This document shows positions 9,137-18,277 of a stretch of 45,795 nucleotides of DNA, piece by piece. The stretch comes from Halanaerobiales bacterium (GTDB lineage Bacteria > Bacillota > Halanaerobiia > Halanaerobiales > M55B127). The notes beneath the pieces were generated by a model. The model worked only from the letters and a program-made list of their open reading frames with translations. It had not been told where the DNA came from and searched no databases. The DNA is taken from positions 1 to 45,795 of the forward strand of contig JAGYMU010000008.1 in NCBI GenBank assembly GCA_018399995.1. Reading direction: 5' to 3'. Within the stretch, counting starts at the first letter, position 1; every line of letters begins with the position of its first letter. Position numbers and translations under genes: made by a program.

Positions 9137-9673
9137 ATGGATGAAGCAAAGATAGCAAAAATTGAAGCAATTATATTTATAGCCCAAGAACCGGTTAATA
9201 TAGATAAAATATCGAGGGTAGTGGATATCAAAATTTCTGTTTTAAGACCGCTATTAAAAGAGTTAAAAGCCAAATACGAAAAAAATAGCCATGGTTTTGA
9301 GTTAAATAACTATGATGATCATTATGTATTTGAAAGCAAAAAGAAATACGGAGATCTTATTTTAGATTATATGAATATTTCCAAGAGGAAGAAATTAAGT
9401 TCAGCTGCCTTAGAAACCCTGGCTATTGTTGCATATGAACAGCCAATTACCAGAAGGGAAATAGAATCGATAAGAGGGGTTAATGTAGAAAGGACTCTCT
9501 CGACATTAGAAAAGTATAATTTAATTGAAGAAAAGGGAAGAAAAGAAACAATTGGTAACCCTATTATATATGGGACGACCACTGTTTTTTTGCAGAAATT
9601 CGGACTTGATGATATTACTAAATTACCTCAAATAGAGGATATTGATTATAAAAAAGTCTTTCAGGAAGATTAA
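9137..9673 (+). CDS. scpB: Segregation and condensation protein B
   Basis: Winged-helix protein that dimerises and binds ScpA in the Smc-ScpAB condensin. The sequence shows two winged-helix units. The second contains the strongly conserved LSSAALETLAIVAYEQPITRREIESIRGV block (about 87-115) and the TTVFLQKFGL ending typical of ScpB. The 178-aa length is normal. GCAGGTGAT gives the ribosome-binding site. The scpA-scpB-rluB order is the common Firmicutes arrangement. Confidence 0.93.
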   Translation: MDEAKIAKIEAIIFIAQEPVNIDKISRVVDIKISVLRPLLKELKAKYEKNSHGFELNNYDDHYVFESKKKYGDLILDYMNISKRKKLSSAALETLAIVAYEQPITRREIESIRGVNVERTLSTLEKYNLIEEKGRKETIGNPIIYGTTTVFLQKFGLDDITKLPQIEDIDYKKVFQED

Positions 9674-9732
9674 TAAAGGAATATTTTGTTTTTTAAAGAA
9701 TATATTAATATAGACCGAAAGGATGTCTATTG

Positions 9733-10446
9733 ATGGAACGCTTACAAAAAGTAATGGCCCACGCCGGGATTGCTTCCCGCAGAAAGTGTGAAAAAATTAT
9801 TGAAGAGGGAAGAGTTAAGGTAAATGGTGTGTTAATTACTAAAATGGGCGCCAAAGTAGACCCGGTTGAAGATAAAATTAAAGTTGACGGCCGGGAGATT
9901 GAAAAAGAAGAAAAAATTTATTTAAAATTATATAAACCTACTGGATATGTAACAACTGTAAAAGACCCACGAGGCAGGAAAACTGTAATGGATTTAATTA
10001 ATGGTATTGAGCAAAGAATATATCCGGTGGGAAGATTGGATTCTGACAGCAGTGGCTTACTGCTTTTAACCAATGATGGGAAATTGACCCACAGGATCAC
10101 CCATCCTTCTTTTGAGTTAGATAAGGAATATGAAGTGGTTGTTGAAGGTAAGCCGACTGAAAAAAAACTTAATGAATTTAGAACAGGTATTGAGTTAAAA
10201 GAAGGTAAAACTGCCCCTGCACAACTTGAAAAAATAAATGAAGACAACAAAAACTTCACATATAAGGTAGTTATTCACCAAGGAATGAATCGGCAGATAA
10301 GAAGGATGTTTGACAAAATAGGATATAGGGTTCTGAGTTTAAAGAGATTGAAAATAGATAATATAGGATTGGGTAGTTTGCGTCCTGGTGAGTACAAGAC
10401 TCTATGCAAACAAGAAGTAGAAAATCTGTTAAGGTTATGTCATTAA
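9733..10446 (+). CDS. rluB: Pseudouridine synthase RluB family
   Basis: RsuA/RluB-type enzyme that converts a uridine to pseudouridine in rRNA (23S U2605 in E. coli RluB). An S4 RNA-binding domain occupies about residues 1-60 (QKVMAHAGIASRRKCEKII). The catalytic domain contains PVGRLDSDSSGLLLLTNDG, whose Asp in GRLD is the family nucleophile, and the later RQIRRMFDKIGYRVLSLKR block. Two starts are possible: TTG 9730 (track) and ATG 9733, both served by AAAGGA at 9718-9723; I choose ATG. RsuA and RluE are close relatives, but the scpB linkage supports RluB. Confidence 0.88.
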   Translation: MERLQKVMAHAGIASRRKCEKIIEEGRVKVNGVLITKMGAKVDPVEDKIKVDGREIEKEEKIYLKLYKPTGYVTTVKDPRGRKTVMDLINGIEQRIYPVGRLDSDSSGLLLLTNDGKLTHRITHPSFELDKEYEVVVEGKPTEKKLNEFRTGIELKEGKTAPAQLEKINEDNKNFTYKVVIHQGMNRQIRRMFDKIGYRVLSLKRLKIDNIGLGSLRPGEYKTLCKQEVENLLRLCH

Positions 10447-10476
10447 TCTATGCAGTAAAACCAAGGGGGAGATCAC

Positions 10477-10740
10477 ATGGAAACTTTGAAAGTATCGGGA
10501 AAATCGGATCCCAAAGCAGTGGCAGGTGCAATTTCTGCTGTTATTCGTGATGAAGGCAAAGTAGAATTACAGGCAATAGGAGCTGGAGCAATTAATCAGA
10601 CAGTTAAAGCTATCGCAATTTCTAGAGGTTATGTAGCACCAATAGGTATGGATTTAGTTATGGTACCGGAATTTATTGAGATAGAAATAGATGATGAGGT
10701 TAGAACAGCTATTAAATTTACGGTTTCACCCAGGCGATAG
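10477..10740 (+). CDS. spoVS: Stage V sporulation protein S
   Basis: Small 87-aa Alba-fold-like protein, very close in sequence to SpoVS: METLKVSGKSDPKAVAGAISAVIRDEG and GAGAINQTVKAIAISRGY are near-invariant family segments. In Bacillus subtilis it affects septation and late sporulation. Homologues also occur in non-sporulating bacteria, so this gene alone does not prove sporulation. It is the last gene of the block, 30 nt after rluB, with AAGGGGGAG as ribosome-binding site, and a terminator follows at 10773. Confidence 0.95.
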   Translation: METLKVSGKSDPKAVAGAISAVIRDEGKVELQAIGAGAINQTVKAIAISRGYVAPIGMDLVMVPEFIEIEIDDEVRTAIKFTVSPRR

Positions 10741-10772
10741 TAAAATATATAATTTTCAATAGAGATTCTGGG

Positions 10773-10799
10773 CCTATCCTAAAATGGGGATAGGTTTTT
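10773..10799 (+). terminator. Intrinsic terminator after spoVS
   Basis: CCTATCC (10773-10779) pairs perfectly with GGATAGG (10788-10794) around an 8-nt loop and is followed directly by TTTTT. It separates the scp/spoVS block from smc. Confidence 0.85.
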
Positions 10800-10837
10800 C
10801 TCTTGTGATTAAAGTAAATACGATGAGGTGAATAGAC

Positions 10838-13800
10838 TTGTTTTTAAAAAAGATAAAGATAAAGGGATTTAAGTCTTTTGCCAAGACTATAAATTTACAA
10901 TTTGACACACCGATTACAGCTATTGTAGGCCCCAATGGGAGTGGCAAGAGTAATATTGTGGATGCAGCCCGCTGGGTATTGGGTGAACAGAGTGCTAAGA
11001 ATTTGAGGGGTACCGAAATGGCTGATGTTATTTTTTCCGGGAGTGAGAAACTACCTGCATCTTCTTCAGCAGAAGTATCTCTTTATTTGGATAATTCTGA
11101 ACGGGTTTTAGACATTGAAACCGATGAAGTAAAGATTTCTCGAGAGGTTACTGAAGATGGACAAAGTGATTATTTAATCAATGACAGCAGATGTCGTTTA
11201 AAAGATGTTAACGAACTTTTGATGGATACCGGATTAGGCAATAATTCATATTCCATTGTGAGTCAGGGTAAGATAACACAGATTATTAATTCTAAACCGG
11301 AGAATTTAAGAGATCTTTTTGAAGAGGCAGCCGGTATTAGTAAACATAAAGCACGTAAAAAAGATGCTGAAAAAAGGCTTAAAAATACAACTGCTAATCT
11401 GCAGAGGATTAAAGATCTGGTTTGGGAGTTAGAAAAACAGTTCAAAAAGATAAAAAAGGAAGCAAAAAAAGCACGTCAATATGAAAAAATGAGGAAGAAA
11501 TTAGAAGATATAGAGATCAACCTCTTATTGGATCAATATAATGATTTTTCTGAAAAATTAAAAACACTTTCCGAAAAAAAAGATACGTTAGAAGAAGTTT
11601 TAGAAGAAAAAGAAAATATTGCTGAACAAAAAAAGAAAGAGCTGAAACAAAAAAAACACCGACTGCGGGAAGTTGAAGTTAATTATGATGATAAAAAAGA
11701 TAATTACTATCAGCTAAGAACTAAAAATGAAGAATTAAAAAACAGGATAAATATAATAAAAGAAAGAAAAAACAATCTAAAAAGAGAAGAAGACGAACTA
11801 AAAGAAGAGTTAAATAAGCTAAGAGAGGATTTGAATCAGAGAAGAAATAAACTATCAAAACTTAATGAAAACTACGAACAGGAAAACAAAAAACTCAGTT
11901 TAATGGCTGAAAAAAAGATAGGAGTTACTGAAGATTATCAGATCAGAACTGAGTATCTCAATCAGCTGAGAGAAGAGTTGAATAATTACCGCGAAAATCT
12001 CTTCGAAGAAAATGCAGATATTAGTCAGCTGAAGAGAAAGTTTGATAGATTAGAGGAAAAGCTCAAATATAAAGAACGTGTTATCAAAGATTTTAAAAAC
12101 ACAAAAGAGGAATTATTGACCAATAAAGCTCATTTTGAAAATAAAACTGCAGAGAATGAGAAAATGGAGTCGTCAATAAAGCAGAAGATGGAGCAAGTAA
12201 TCAGTGATTTTAAAGAAACAAAAAAACAGCTAAAAAATCACCGTAATCAATATGAAAAACTAAAAAACAAATATGAAAGTATTCAGGACAAACTTTATAA
12301 AAAGAAGTCGCGCAAAGAGTTTATTGAAGATCTCCAAAAAGATTATTCGGGTTATTATAAAGGTGTTAAAAGTATTTTAAAAGAAGCAGAGCGTTTTCCC
12401 GAAATGTATGGTGCAGTGGCAGAATTGATTGATGTTAAAAAAGAATTTGAAGTTTCAATTAATACAGCCTTGGGTAATAAATTACAAAATATTGTAGTTA
12501 AAAATGACAAGACTGCTCAACTTTGCATTAATTATTTAAAAGAGGTTGAGAAGGGAAGGGCCACTTTTTTGCCCATAGGTTCTCTAAAATCAAAAAGCAG
12601 GCTTTCAACTGGTAATTTAAAACAGACGGAAGGCTTTTTAGGTCTAGCTGTTGATTTTGTTAACTTTTCTGATAAATATGTAAAGGTAATGAATTATTTA
12701 ATGGGTAGAACGATTATTGCTAAAGATTTGGAGTCTGCTGTTAAAATTTCAAATATTGTAGATAAAAAATACAAAATAGTCAGCCGAGATGGGGATGTAA
12801 TATATCCTGGCGGTTCAATTTCAGGCGGCAGTCGCCAGCAGATGAAAAATGATTTATTAAATCGCAAGCGGGAGATACGTGAATTAAAAGAAGAGATCAA
12901 AGATATCAATTCCAAAGTTGACAGCCTCGTAAAAAAGGGACTTGAAAAAAAGGATGATATCGAAGAGTTTGTTGATAAAAAAGATGCATTGGATAAGCAA
13001 TATCAGCAGCTTAAGTTAAAAAAAGATAATCTAATCAGCCAAAAAGATGAACTGAGAGAGCAAAGTAAAAAAATCAATACTAAAATAGAAGATATTAAAA
13101 ATAAGATAAACAAAGAAAAAGAAGCTGTTAATATACTAAAAAACAAAAAAAATAATATGGATAATATTTTTAAAAGAGACAATAAAGATTATGATCAAAA
13201 AAAAGATGTTATACAAGAAAAACAAAAAAAGATCGGTTTGCTTAATGAACAAACAGAAAATATGCGGGAAAAGTTAACTGATATACGCGTCAAATACGCT
13301 ACCCAACAGGAAAAGATAAAAAGTATAAAAAAAGAAGTTGAAAACCAAAAAGAAGCAGTATCGGAAAATAAATCAAGTAAGGCTGATAAAAAGGTTAGGC
13401 TGCAGGAGATCAAAAATGAAATTGAAAATCTTGAAAAAAAGAAATCAAAATTAATCCAGCAGAGAAAAGAATATGATCAACAGGTTAAAGATGTCCATCA
13501 GGAAGTTGTTAAATTGGAGGATGAATTACAGAACCTGCGCCAGGAGCATGAAAAACTGGATAGATTAGTAGAAAAATTAAATGAGGAGTTAAACAATAAA
13601 AAGGAAGTTCTCTATGGAGTAAATATCGATTATACAAAAAAGACTGATAAAATGGAGAGTATTGAAGATAGATTATCTAATGAATATGATTTTAATATCA
13701 AAGAAGATACATATCAAAAACGAGAACCAGTCAAAAATCCAAAAAAAATTGAAGAAAAAGTTCAGCAATTAAGAGATGAAGTAGCAAAATTGGGTCACAT

Positions 13801-14395
13801 TAATCCGGGATCTATTCAAGAATATGAAGAATTAAAAAAGCGCCTGGATTACCTGCATGAACAACAGGCTGATTTAGAAGATGCCAAAGAGTCAATTCTT
13901 AATATAATAAGTAGAATTGAAGAAAGTATGATGGATAAATTCAAGACCACATTTTATGAGATTAAAGAACAGTTTGAGGATGTATTTGTTGAGCTCTTTA
14001 ATGGTGGGAGAGCCGAATTAAGTCTTGTAGATGAAAAAGCATTATTGGATACCGGAGTAGAAATTATAGCCCAACCCCCTGGAAAAAAATTAAAGAAGTT
14101 AACCCTATTATCAGGAGGAGAAAGGGCTTTAACAGCTATTGCACTGGTCTTCGCATTACTTAGAGTAAATCCCAGTCCTTTTTATATACTGGATGAAATA
14201 GATGCACCTTTAGATGATGTTAATGTGGTTCGCTTTTCCAATTTTTTAAAAGAATATACAGACTTTGCACAGTTCGTTGTTGTTACCCATCGCAAACATA
14301 TGATGACAGCAGTTAATAATATATATGGACTAACAATGACTGATAAAGGTACAACTGAATTGGTTTCTCTTAATTTGAAAGAGCAAATACAATAA
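10838..14395 (+). CDS. smc: Chromosome segregation ATPase SMC
   Basis: Condensin ATPase of 1185 aa that organises and segregates chromosomes with ScpA and ScpB. The N-terminal head holds Walker A GPNGSGKSN (31-39). Two long, very Lys/Glu-rich coiled-coil arms flank a hinge at roughly 500-680, with GGSISGG near its end. The C-terminal head carries the ABC signature LLSGGERALTA and Walker B FYILDEIDAPLDD. The start is a TTG (FLKKIKIKGFKSF) placed 8 nt after GAGGTGA; the first residues match Smc N-termini exactly, so the rare start is credible. rnc, which commonly precedes smc in Firmicutes, is absent here; spoVS and a terminator are found instead. Confidence 0.96.
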   Translation: MFLKKIKIKGFKSFAKTINLQFDTPITAIVGPNGSGKSNIVDAARWVLGEQSAKNLRGTEMADVIFSGSEKLPASSSAEVSLYLDNSERVLDIETDEVKISREVTEDGQSDYLINDSRCRLKDVNELLMDTGLGNNSYSIVSQGKITQIINSKPENLRDLFEEAAGISKHKARKKDAEKRLKNTTANLQRIKDLVWELEKQFKKIKKEAKKARQYEKMRKKLEDIEINLLLDQYNDFSEKLKTLSEKKDTLEEVLEEKENIAEQKKKELKQKKHRLREVEVNYDDKKDNYYQLRTKNEELKNRINIIKERKNNLKREEDELKEELNKLREDLNQRRNKLSKLNENYEQENKKLSLMAEKKIGVTEDYQIRTEYLNQLREELNNYRENLFEENADISQLKRKFDRLEEKLKYKERVIKDFKNTKEELLTNKAHFENKTAENEKMESSIKQKMEQVISDFKETKKQLKNHRNQYEKLKNKYESIQDKLYKKKSRKEFIEDLQKDYSGYYKGVKSILKEAERFPEMYGAVAELIDVKKEFEVSINTALGNKLQNIVVKNDKTAQLCINYLKEVEKGRATFLPIGSLKSKSRLSTGNLKQTEGFLGLAVDFVNFSDKYVKVMNYLMGRTIIAKDLESAVKISNIVDKKYKIVSRDGDVIYPGGSISGGSRQQMKNDLLNRKREIRELKEEIKDINSKVDSLVKKGLEKKDDIEEFVDKKDALDKQYQQLKLKKDNLISQKDELREQSKKINTKIEDIKNKINKEKEAVNILKNKKNNMDNIFKRDNKDYDQKKDVIQEKQKKIGLLNEQTENMREKLTDIRVKYATQQEKIKSIKKEVENQKEAVSENKSSKADKKVRLQEIKNEIENLEKKKSKLIQQRKEYDQQVKDVHQEVVKLEDELQNLRQEHEKLDRLVEKLNEELNNKKEVLYGVNIDYTKKTDKMESIEDRLSNEYDFNIKEDTYQKREPVKNPKKIEEKVQQLRDEVAKLGHINPGSIQEYEELKKRLDYLHEQQADLEDAKESILNIISRIEESMMDKFKTTFYEIKEQFEDVFVELFNGGRAELSLVDEKALLDTGVEIIAQPPGKKLKKLTLLSGGERALTAIALVFALLRVNPSPFYILDEIDAPLDDVNVVRFSNFLKEYTDFAQFVVVTHRKHMMTAVNNIYGLTMTDKGTTELVSLNLKEQIQ

Positions 14396-14418
14396 TATAA
14401 AAAGGAGCATAAGATATA

Positions 14419-15378
14419 ATGTCTATATTTAAAAATGTTGAAGATAAAAAAGAAGCAAAAGAAACAAAAAATGGTCTTTTTGAGAAATTAAAGGACGGTC
14501 TCAATAAAACCAAAAGTGGTATATTCTCCAAAATCAATGATTTGTTTTCTAAGGATAAAGAACTAGATGATAAATTCTTTGATGAGTTGGAAGAGGTATT
14601 AATACAGGCTGATATTGGAGTTCATACCACAATGAAAATGATAGATGACCTCAAGTTGAAGGTTAAAAAAGAAGAAATAGAAAACACAGAGGAGTTTTAC
14701 AAAGTATTTAAAGAAGAACTAAGTGAATTTCTACAGGAAGAAAAGGGAGGATTGATCCTTAAAAAAGGTCTTAATATTATAATAGTGGTTGGTGTTAATG
14801 GTTCTGGAAAGACTACTACGATAGCTAAAATAGCCAGTAAATATAAAAAACAAAATAAAGATGTTATGATAGCCGCCTGTGATACTTTTAGAGCTGCTGC
14901 AATAGATCAATTGGAGGTTTGGACTAATAAGTTGGGATTAAGGCTTGTAGCCCAAAAAGAAGGTTCTGATGCAGCTGCAGTAGCATATGATGCTATTCAG
15001 TCCGCTCGATCAAAGGATGTTGATCTACTCATTATAGATACAGCCGGCCGCCTGCATACCCAAAAGAACTTAATGGAAGAATTAAAAAAAGTCAAAAGGG
15101 TTGTCTATAAAGAAGCTGAAGAAGCTCATAAACAGATATTATTAATCTTAGATGCCACAAATGGACAGAATGCCATTTCTCAAGCCAAGATATTTGATAA
15201 AGCTGTCAATATCGATGGAATTGCCCTAACTAAACTTGATGGAACTGCTAAGGGAGGCATTGTAATTGCTGTCAAGGATGAACTTGATATCCCGATTAAA
15301 TTAATCGGGGTGGGAGAAGGGGAAGACGACTTACAGGTTTTTGATCCAGAACAGTTTGTTCAAGCATTGTTTTCTTAA
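14419..15378 (+). CDS. ftsY: Signal recognition particle receptor FtsY
   Basis: SRP-family GTPase receptor at the inner face of the membrane; it pairs with Ffh to deliver ribosomes making membrane proteins. The N-terminal ~60 residues are charged and short, the usual Gram-positive A-domain. The NG domain has GVNGSGKTTT (G1), DTFRAAAIDQLEVW (G2), DTAGRL (G3) and TKLDGTAKGG (G4). The 319-aa length is standard. It is 23 nt after smc with AAGGAGC as ribosome-binding site. ylxM and ffh follow, so both SRP GTPases are nearly adjacent. Confidence 0.95.
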   Translation: MSIFKNVEDKKEAKETKNGLFEKLKDGLNKTKSGIFSKINDLFSKDKELDDKFFDELEEVLIQADIGVHTTMKMIDDLKLKVKKEEIENTEEFYKVFKEELSEFLQEEKGGLILKKGLNIIIVVGVNGSGKTTTIAKIASKYKKQNKDVMIAACDTFRAAAIDQLEVWTNKLGLRLVAQKEGSDAAAVAYDAIQSARSKDVDLLIIDTAGRLHTQKNLMEELKKVKRVVYKEAEEAHKQILLILDATNGQNAISQAKIFDKAVNIDGIALTKLDGTAKGGIVIAVKDELDIPIKLIGVGEGEDDLQVFDPEQFVQALFS

Positions 15379-15389
15379 AAATTTAAGCC

Positions 15390-15418
15390 TTGACAGCAGT
15401 CATGCAATCAGTTATAAT
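15390..15418 (+). promoter_or_regulatory. Sigma-A promoter for ylxM-ffh and downstream genes
   Basis: A perfect consensus pair: TTGACA at 15390-15395, 17-bp spacer, TATAAT at 15413-15418. It starts 11 nt after the ftsY stop and about 54 bp before the ylxM start. It should give the ylxM-ffh-rpsP-rimM-trmD-rplS run an independent, strong transcription start. Confidence 0.85.
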
Positions 15419-15471
15419 ATGCTCTGTGAGTAACTGTAAAGTAATAACACTTAACAGGCATGGTGATAAAA

Positions 15472-15816
15472 ATGCTGGATAGAACGATCGAAATAAGTCT
15501 CTTGTTTGATTATTATGGTGAACTCTTGACAGACAAGCAAAAAGAAATTGTTGAACTGTATTATTATCAAGATCTTTCCTTAGGAGAGATTGCGGGTAAT
15601 ATAAAAATCAGCCGACAGGGAGTTTATGACCATCTACACAGAGCAGAAGAGGCCTTAAAATCATATGAAAATAAGCTGAAATTGGCTGAAAAAAATAAAA
15701 AGGACAGTCAAAAAATAGATAAATTAAGTAGAGCAATAAAAGATAGTAAGGATATTAATAATGAGACAAAGAAAAACCTGCTTAAGAGGTTGCAGGAAAT
15801 TAATAAATATATTTAA
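15472..15816 (+). CDS. ylxM: YlxM (UPF0122) helix-turn-helix protein
   Basis: Small cytosolic protein that typically precedes ffh. It resembles region 4 of sigma factors: LLTDKQKEIVELYYYQDLSLGEIAGNIKISRQGVYDHLHRAEEAL is a clear helix-turn-helix, followed by a Lys-rich helical tail. In streptococci YlxM associates with the SRP and influences its GTPases; a DNA-binding role is not established. The track begins at ATG 15460, but GGTGAT at 15462-15467 is the ribosome-binding site for ATG 15472 (MLDRTIEIS), giving 114 aa, the family length. A consensus promoter lies just upstream and ffh begins 19 nt after the stop. Confidence 0.9.
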   Translation: MLDRTIEISLLFDYYGELLTDKQKEIVELYYYQDLSLGEIAGNIKISRQGVYDHLHRAEEALKSYENKLKLAEKNKKDSQKIDKLSRAIKDSKDINNETKKNLLKRLQEINKYI

Positions 15817-15835
15817 GTTGGAGGTACTATTTTAA

Positions 15836-17173
15836 ATGATATTTTCAGGTTTAGCAGAAAAATTACAGGATACTTTAAAAAAATTGAGTGGTAAGGGCAA
15901 ACTGAATGATAAGGATGTTGAAACAGCTTTAAGGGAAGTCAAACTTGCTTTGCTGGAAGCTGATGTTAACTATAAAGTTGTCAAGAACCTCATTAGTAGA
16001 ATCAAAAAAAGAGCTGTTGGACAGGAAGTTATGGAGAGTCTGACTCCTGCCCAACAAGTTGTCAAAATAGTTAATGAAGAACTGACTAATTTAATGGGGG
16101 GAGAACAAAGTGAAGTAGATATTTCTTCTGAACCACCAACCTTGATAATGCTGGTTGGTTTACAGGGTTCAGGTAAAACCACTACTGCAGGAAAATTATC
16201 TAAGATGTTTAAAAAACAGGGTAAAAATCCCCTTTTAGTGGCTGGTGATATATATAGACCGGCAGCTATTAAACAACTACAAATTCTGGGGGATAGACTT
16301 GAAGTGCCGGTTTTTTCTATGGGAGATAAACAAAATCCAGTTGATATCATAAAAGCAGGTTTAAGTAAGGCAAAAACTGCTGGTCATGATATTGTTATTT
16401 TAGATACAGCCGGAAGATTGCATATAGATGAAGAAATGATGGAGGAACTAAAAGAGATTAAAAACGAGACTGATCCTGATGAGATATTATTGGTAGTTGA
16501 TTCGATGACCGGTCAGGATGCAGTGAATGTCTCAGAAAAATTTGATAAGAGTCTAGGTATAAATGGAGTAATTTTAACCAAACTTGATGGTGATGCTCGT
16601 GGTGGAGCAGCCTTATCAGTTAAGGCAGTAACAGGTAAACCGATTAAATTTATCGGTACTGGAGAGAAATTAGATAATTTTGAGCCTTTTCATCCTGATA
16701 GAATGTCCAACAGGATACTTGGCATGGGAGATGTTTTGAGCCTGATCGAGAAGGCAGAAGAGTCAATTGACAAAGAAAAGGCTGCTGAGCTGGAAAAAAG
16801 GTTAAAAAATAATCAATTTACCTTTGATGACTTCTTAGATCAGTTAGAACAACTGCGGGACATGGGCCCTTTAGATCAGATTATGGGTATGTTGCCCGGC
16901 ATGGGTAATATGAAACAGTTAAAGAACCTGCAGGTAGATGAAAAACAACTTGATCATATTGAAGCTATTATTAATTCGATGACCAAAGAAGAAAGAAATG
17001 ATCCTGATGTTATCAATGGAAGCCGCAGAAAAAGGATTGCTACAGGCAGTGGAACCAGCATTCAAGAAGTCAACAGATTATTGAAACAATACAGACAGAC
17101 CAAAAAAATGATTAAGAAATTTAACAGCGGCAAGTCTAAGGGTTTAATGGGTAATATGAATTTACCATTTTAA
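15836..17173 (+). CDS. ffh: Signal recognition particle protein Ffh
   Basis: SRP54-type GTPase that binds signal sequences and 4.5S/6S SRP RNA. The N domain (about 1-90) precedes the G domain, with GLQGSGKTTTAGKL (G1), GDIYRPAAIKQL, DTAGRL (G3) and TKLDGDARGGAAL (G4). The C-terminal M domain is methionine-rich (MGPLDQIMGMLPGMGNMKQL) and carries the RNA-binding SRRKRIATGSGTS segment. The 445-aa length is full. TTGGAGGT lies about 10 nt before the ATG. It lies between ylxM and rpsP. Confidence 0.96.
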   Translation: MIFSGLAEKLQDTLKKLSGKGKLNDKDVETALREVKLALLEADVNYKVVKNLISRIKKRAVGQEVMESLTPAQQVVKIVNEELTNLMGGEQSEVDISSEPPTLIMLVGLQGSGKTTTAGKLSKMFKKQGKNPLLVAGDIYRPAAIKQLQILGDRLEVPVFSMGDKQNPVDIIKAGLSKAKTAGHDIVILDTAGRLHIDEEMMEELKEIKNETDPDEILLVVDSMTGQDAVNVSEKFDKSLGINGVILTKLDGDARGGAALSVKAVTGKPIKFIGTGEKLDNFEPFHPDRMSNRILGMGDVLSLIEKAEESIDKEKAAELEKRLKNNQFTFDDFLDQLEQLRDMGPLDQIMGMLPGMGNMKQLKNLQVDEKQLDHIEAIINSMTKEERNDPDVINGSRRKRIATGSGTSIQEVNRLLKQYRQTKKMIKKFNSGKSKGLMGNMNLPF

Positions 17174-17217
17174 TAATAAATCATTAAAGATGAACAAACA
17201 CGAGGAGGTGAAGGATG

Positions 17218-17484
17218 ATGGCTGTAAAAATAAGGTTAAAAAGAATGGGTAAAAAAAGAAGTGCTTCCTATAGATTGGTGGTTTCTGATTCGAGTAATGC
17301 CCCTATTGGAAGATTTGTGGAAGAATTAGGTTACTATGATCCTACAACTGAACCTGCCACTTATAAAATTGATGAAGAAAAGGCTCTTAAATGGCTAAAC
17401 AATGGCGCAAAACCGTCTAATACAGTAAAAAGCTTGATGAAAAAATCCGGTATTTATAAGAAATTTTTAAATCAGAAAGAGTAA
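17218..17484 (+). CDS. rpsP: 30S ribosomal protein S16
   Basis: Small-subunit assembly protein that binds 16S r[28 protein letters not shown] is the family N-terminus and [10 protein letters not shown] is conserved. Two adjacent ATGs exist (17215 and 17218). GGAGGTG at 17204-17210 leaves 7 nt to the second, which also gives the canonical MAVKIR start and 88 aa. The rpsP-khpA-rimM-trmD-rplS order is a textbook bacterial operon. Confidence 0.96.
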   Translation: MAVKIRLKRMGKKRSASYRLVVSDSSNAPIGRFVEELGYYDPTTEPATYKIDEEKALKWLNNGAKPSNTVKSLMKKSGIYKKFLNQKE

Positions 17485-17500
17485 AAAGGAGGTTACTCCT

Positions 17501-17728
17501 GTGGAAGAATTAGTTGAAGTTATTGCAAAAAATATTGTAGATCAACCTAAAAAGGTAGAAACTGCCATTAAAAATGATGATGGTGTTACAGTAATAGAGT
17601 TATCGGTAGCTGACGATGATATGGGTAAAGTGATAGGGAAACAGGGCAGGATTGCCAGAGCTATCCGTAAAGTAGTAAAGGCTTCTGCTACAAAAGAAGG
17701 AAAGAAAGTTGAACTTAAAATAAAATAA
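17501..17728 (+). CDS. khpA: KH-domain RNA-binding protein KhpA
   Basis: A 75-aa single KH-domain protein (YlqC family). The KH signature VIGKQGRIARAIRKVVKASA matches the VIGxxGxxxxxI consensus. KhpA works with KhpB/Jag as an RNA chaperone affecting cell division and elongation in Firmicutes; here it sits in its usual place between rpsP and rimM. It uses a GTG start (17501) 7 nt after AAGGAGG. The small size is normal. Confidence 0.92.
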   Translation: MEELVEVIAKNIVDQPKKVETAIKNDDGVTVIELSVADDDMGKVIGKQGRIARAIRKVVKASATKEGKKVELKIK

Positions 17729-17743
17729 TAAATGGTGAAAAAG

Positions 17744-18259
17744 ATGAGTGAATTAATAAGTCTGGGTAAAATTACTAAAAACCAGGGTAATAAAGGTGAA
17801 TTACGGTTAATGCCTTATATAGATAATCTCGGAAGGTTTGAACTACTAAAAGAGGTATTTTTGGTTAGTCCTGATCAAAGCACTACAATAAAAAAAGAGG
17901 TCAAAGACATTTGGTTTCATAAAAATTTTGTTATTATACATCTATCCGGTATAGATAATATTGGGGATGCATTAAAATATAGAAATTATGAAGTCAAAAT
18001 AAAAAAAGATGAAACCCTAGATCTGGCCGATGATCAATATTATGTGGATCAGCTTCTTGATTTAACCGTATTTTTGTTAAACCATCAGGTACTGGGTAAA
18101 GTAATTGATGTAATTGATACAAAAGGTACAGATATATTATTAATTAAAGGAAGAAAAAAAGAGTACATGATTCCCATGAGCAGAGAATATATAAAAAAAA
18201 TAGATCTGGATAATAAAGAGATATTAATTGAACCGGTCAAGGGAATTTTAGATCTATAA
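17744..18259 (+). CDS. rimM: Ribosome maturation factor RimM
   Basis: Assists 30S head assembly by binding ribosomal protein S19. The N-terminal barrel has LGKITKNQGNKGELRL, and the C-terminal PRC-barrel contains DQYYVDQLLDLTV and IKGRKKEYMIPMSREYIKKID. The track begins at ATG 17732, but GGTGA at 17734-17738 is correctly spaced for ATG 17744 (MSELISLGKI), giving 171 aa, typical for RimM. trmD begins 18 nt after the stop. Confidence 0.92.
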   Translation: MSELISLGKITKNQGNKGELRLMPYIDNLGRFELLKEVFLVSPDQSTTIKKEVKDIWFHKNFVIIHLSGIDNIGDALKYRNYEVKIKKDETLDLADDQYYVDQLLDLTVFLLNHQVLGKVIDVIDTKGTDILLIKGRKKEYMIPMSREYIKKIDLDNKEILIEPVKGILDL

Positions 18260-18277
18260 ACTTCAGGAGTGTAGAGA

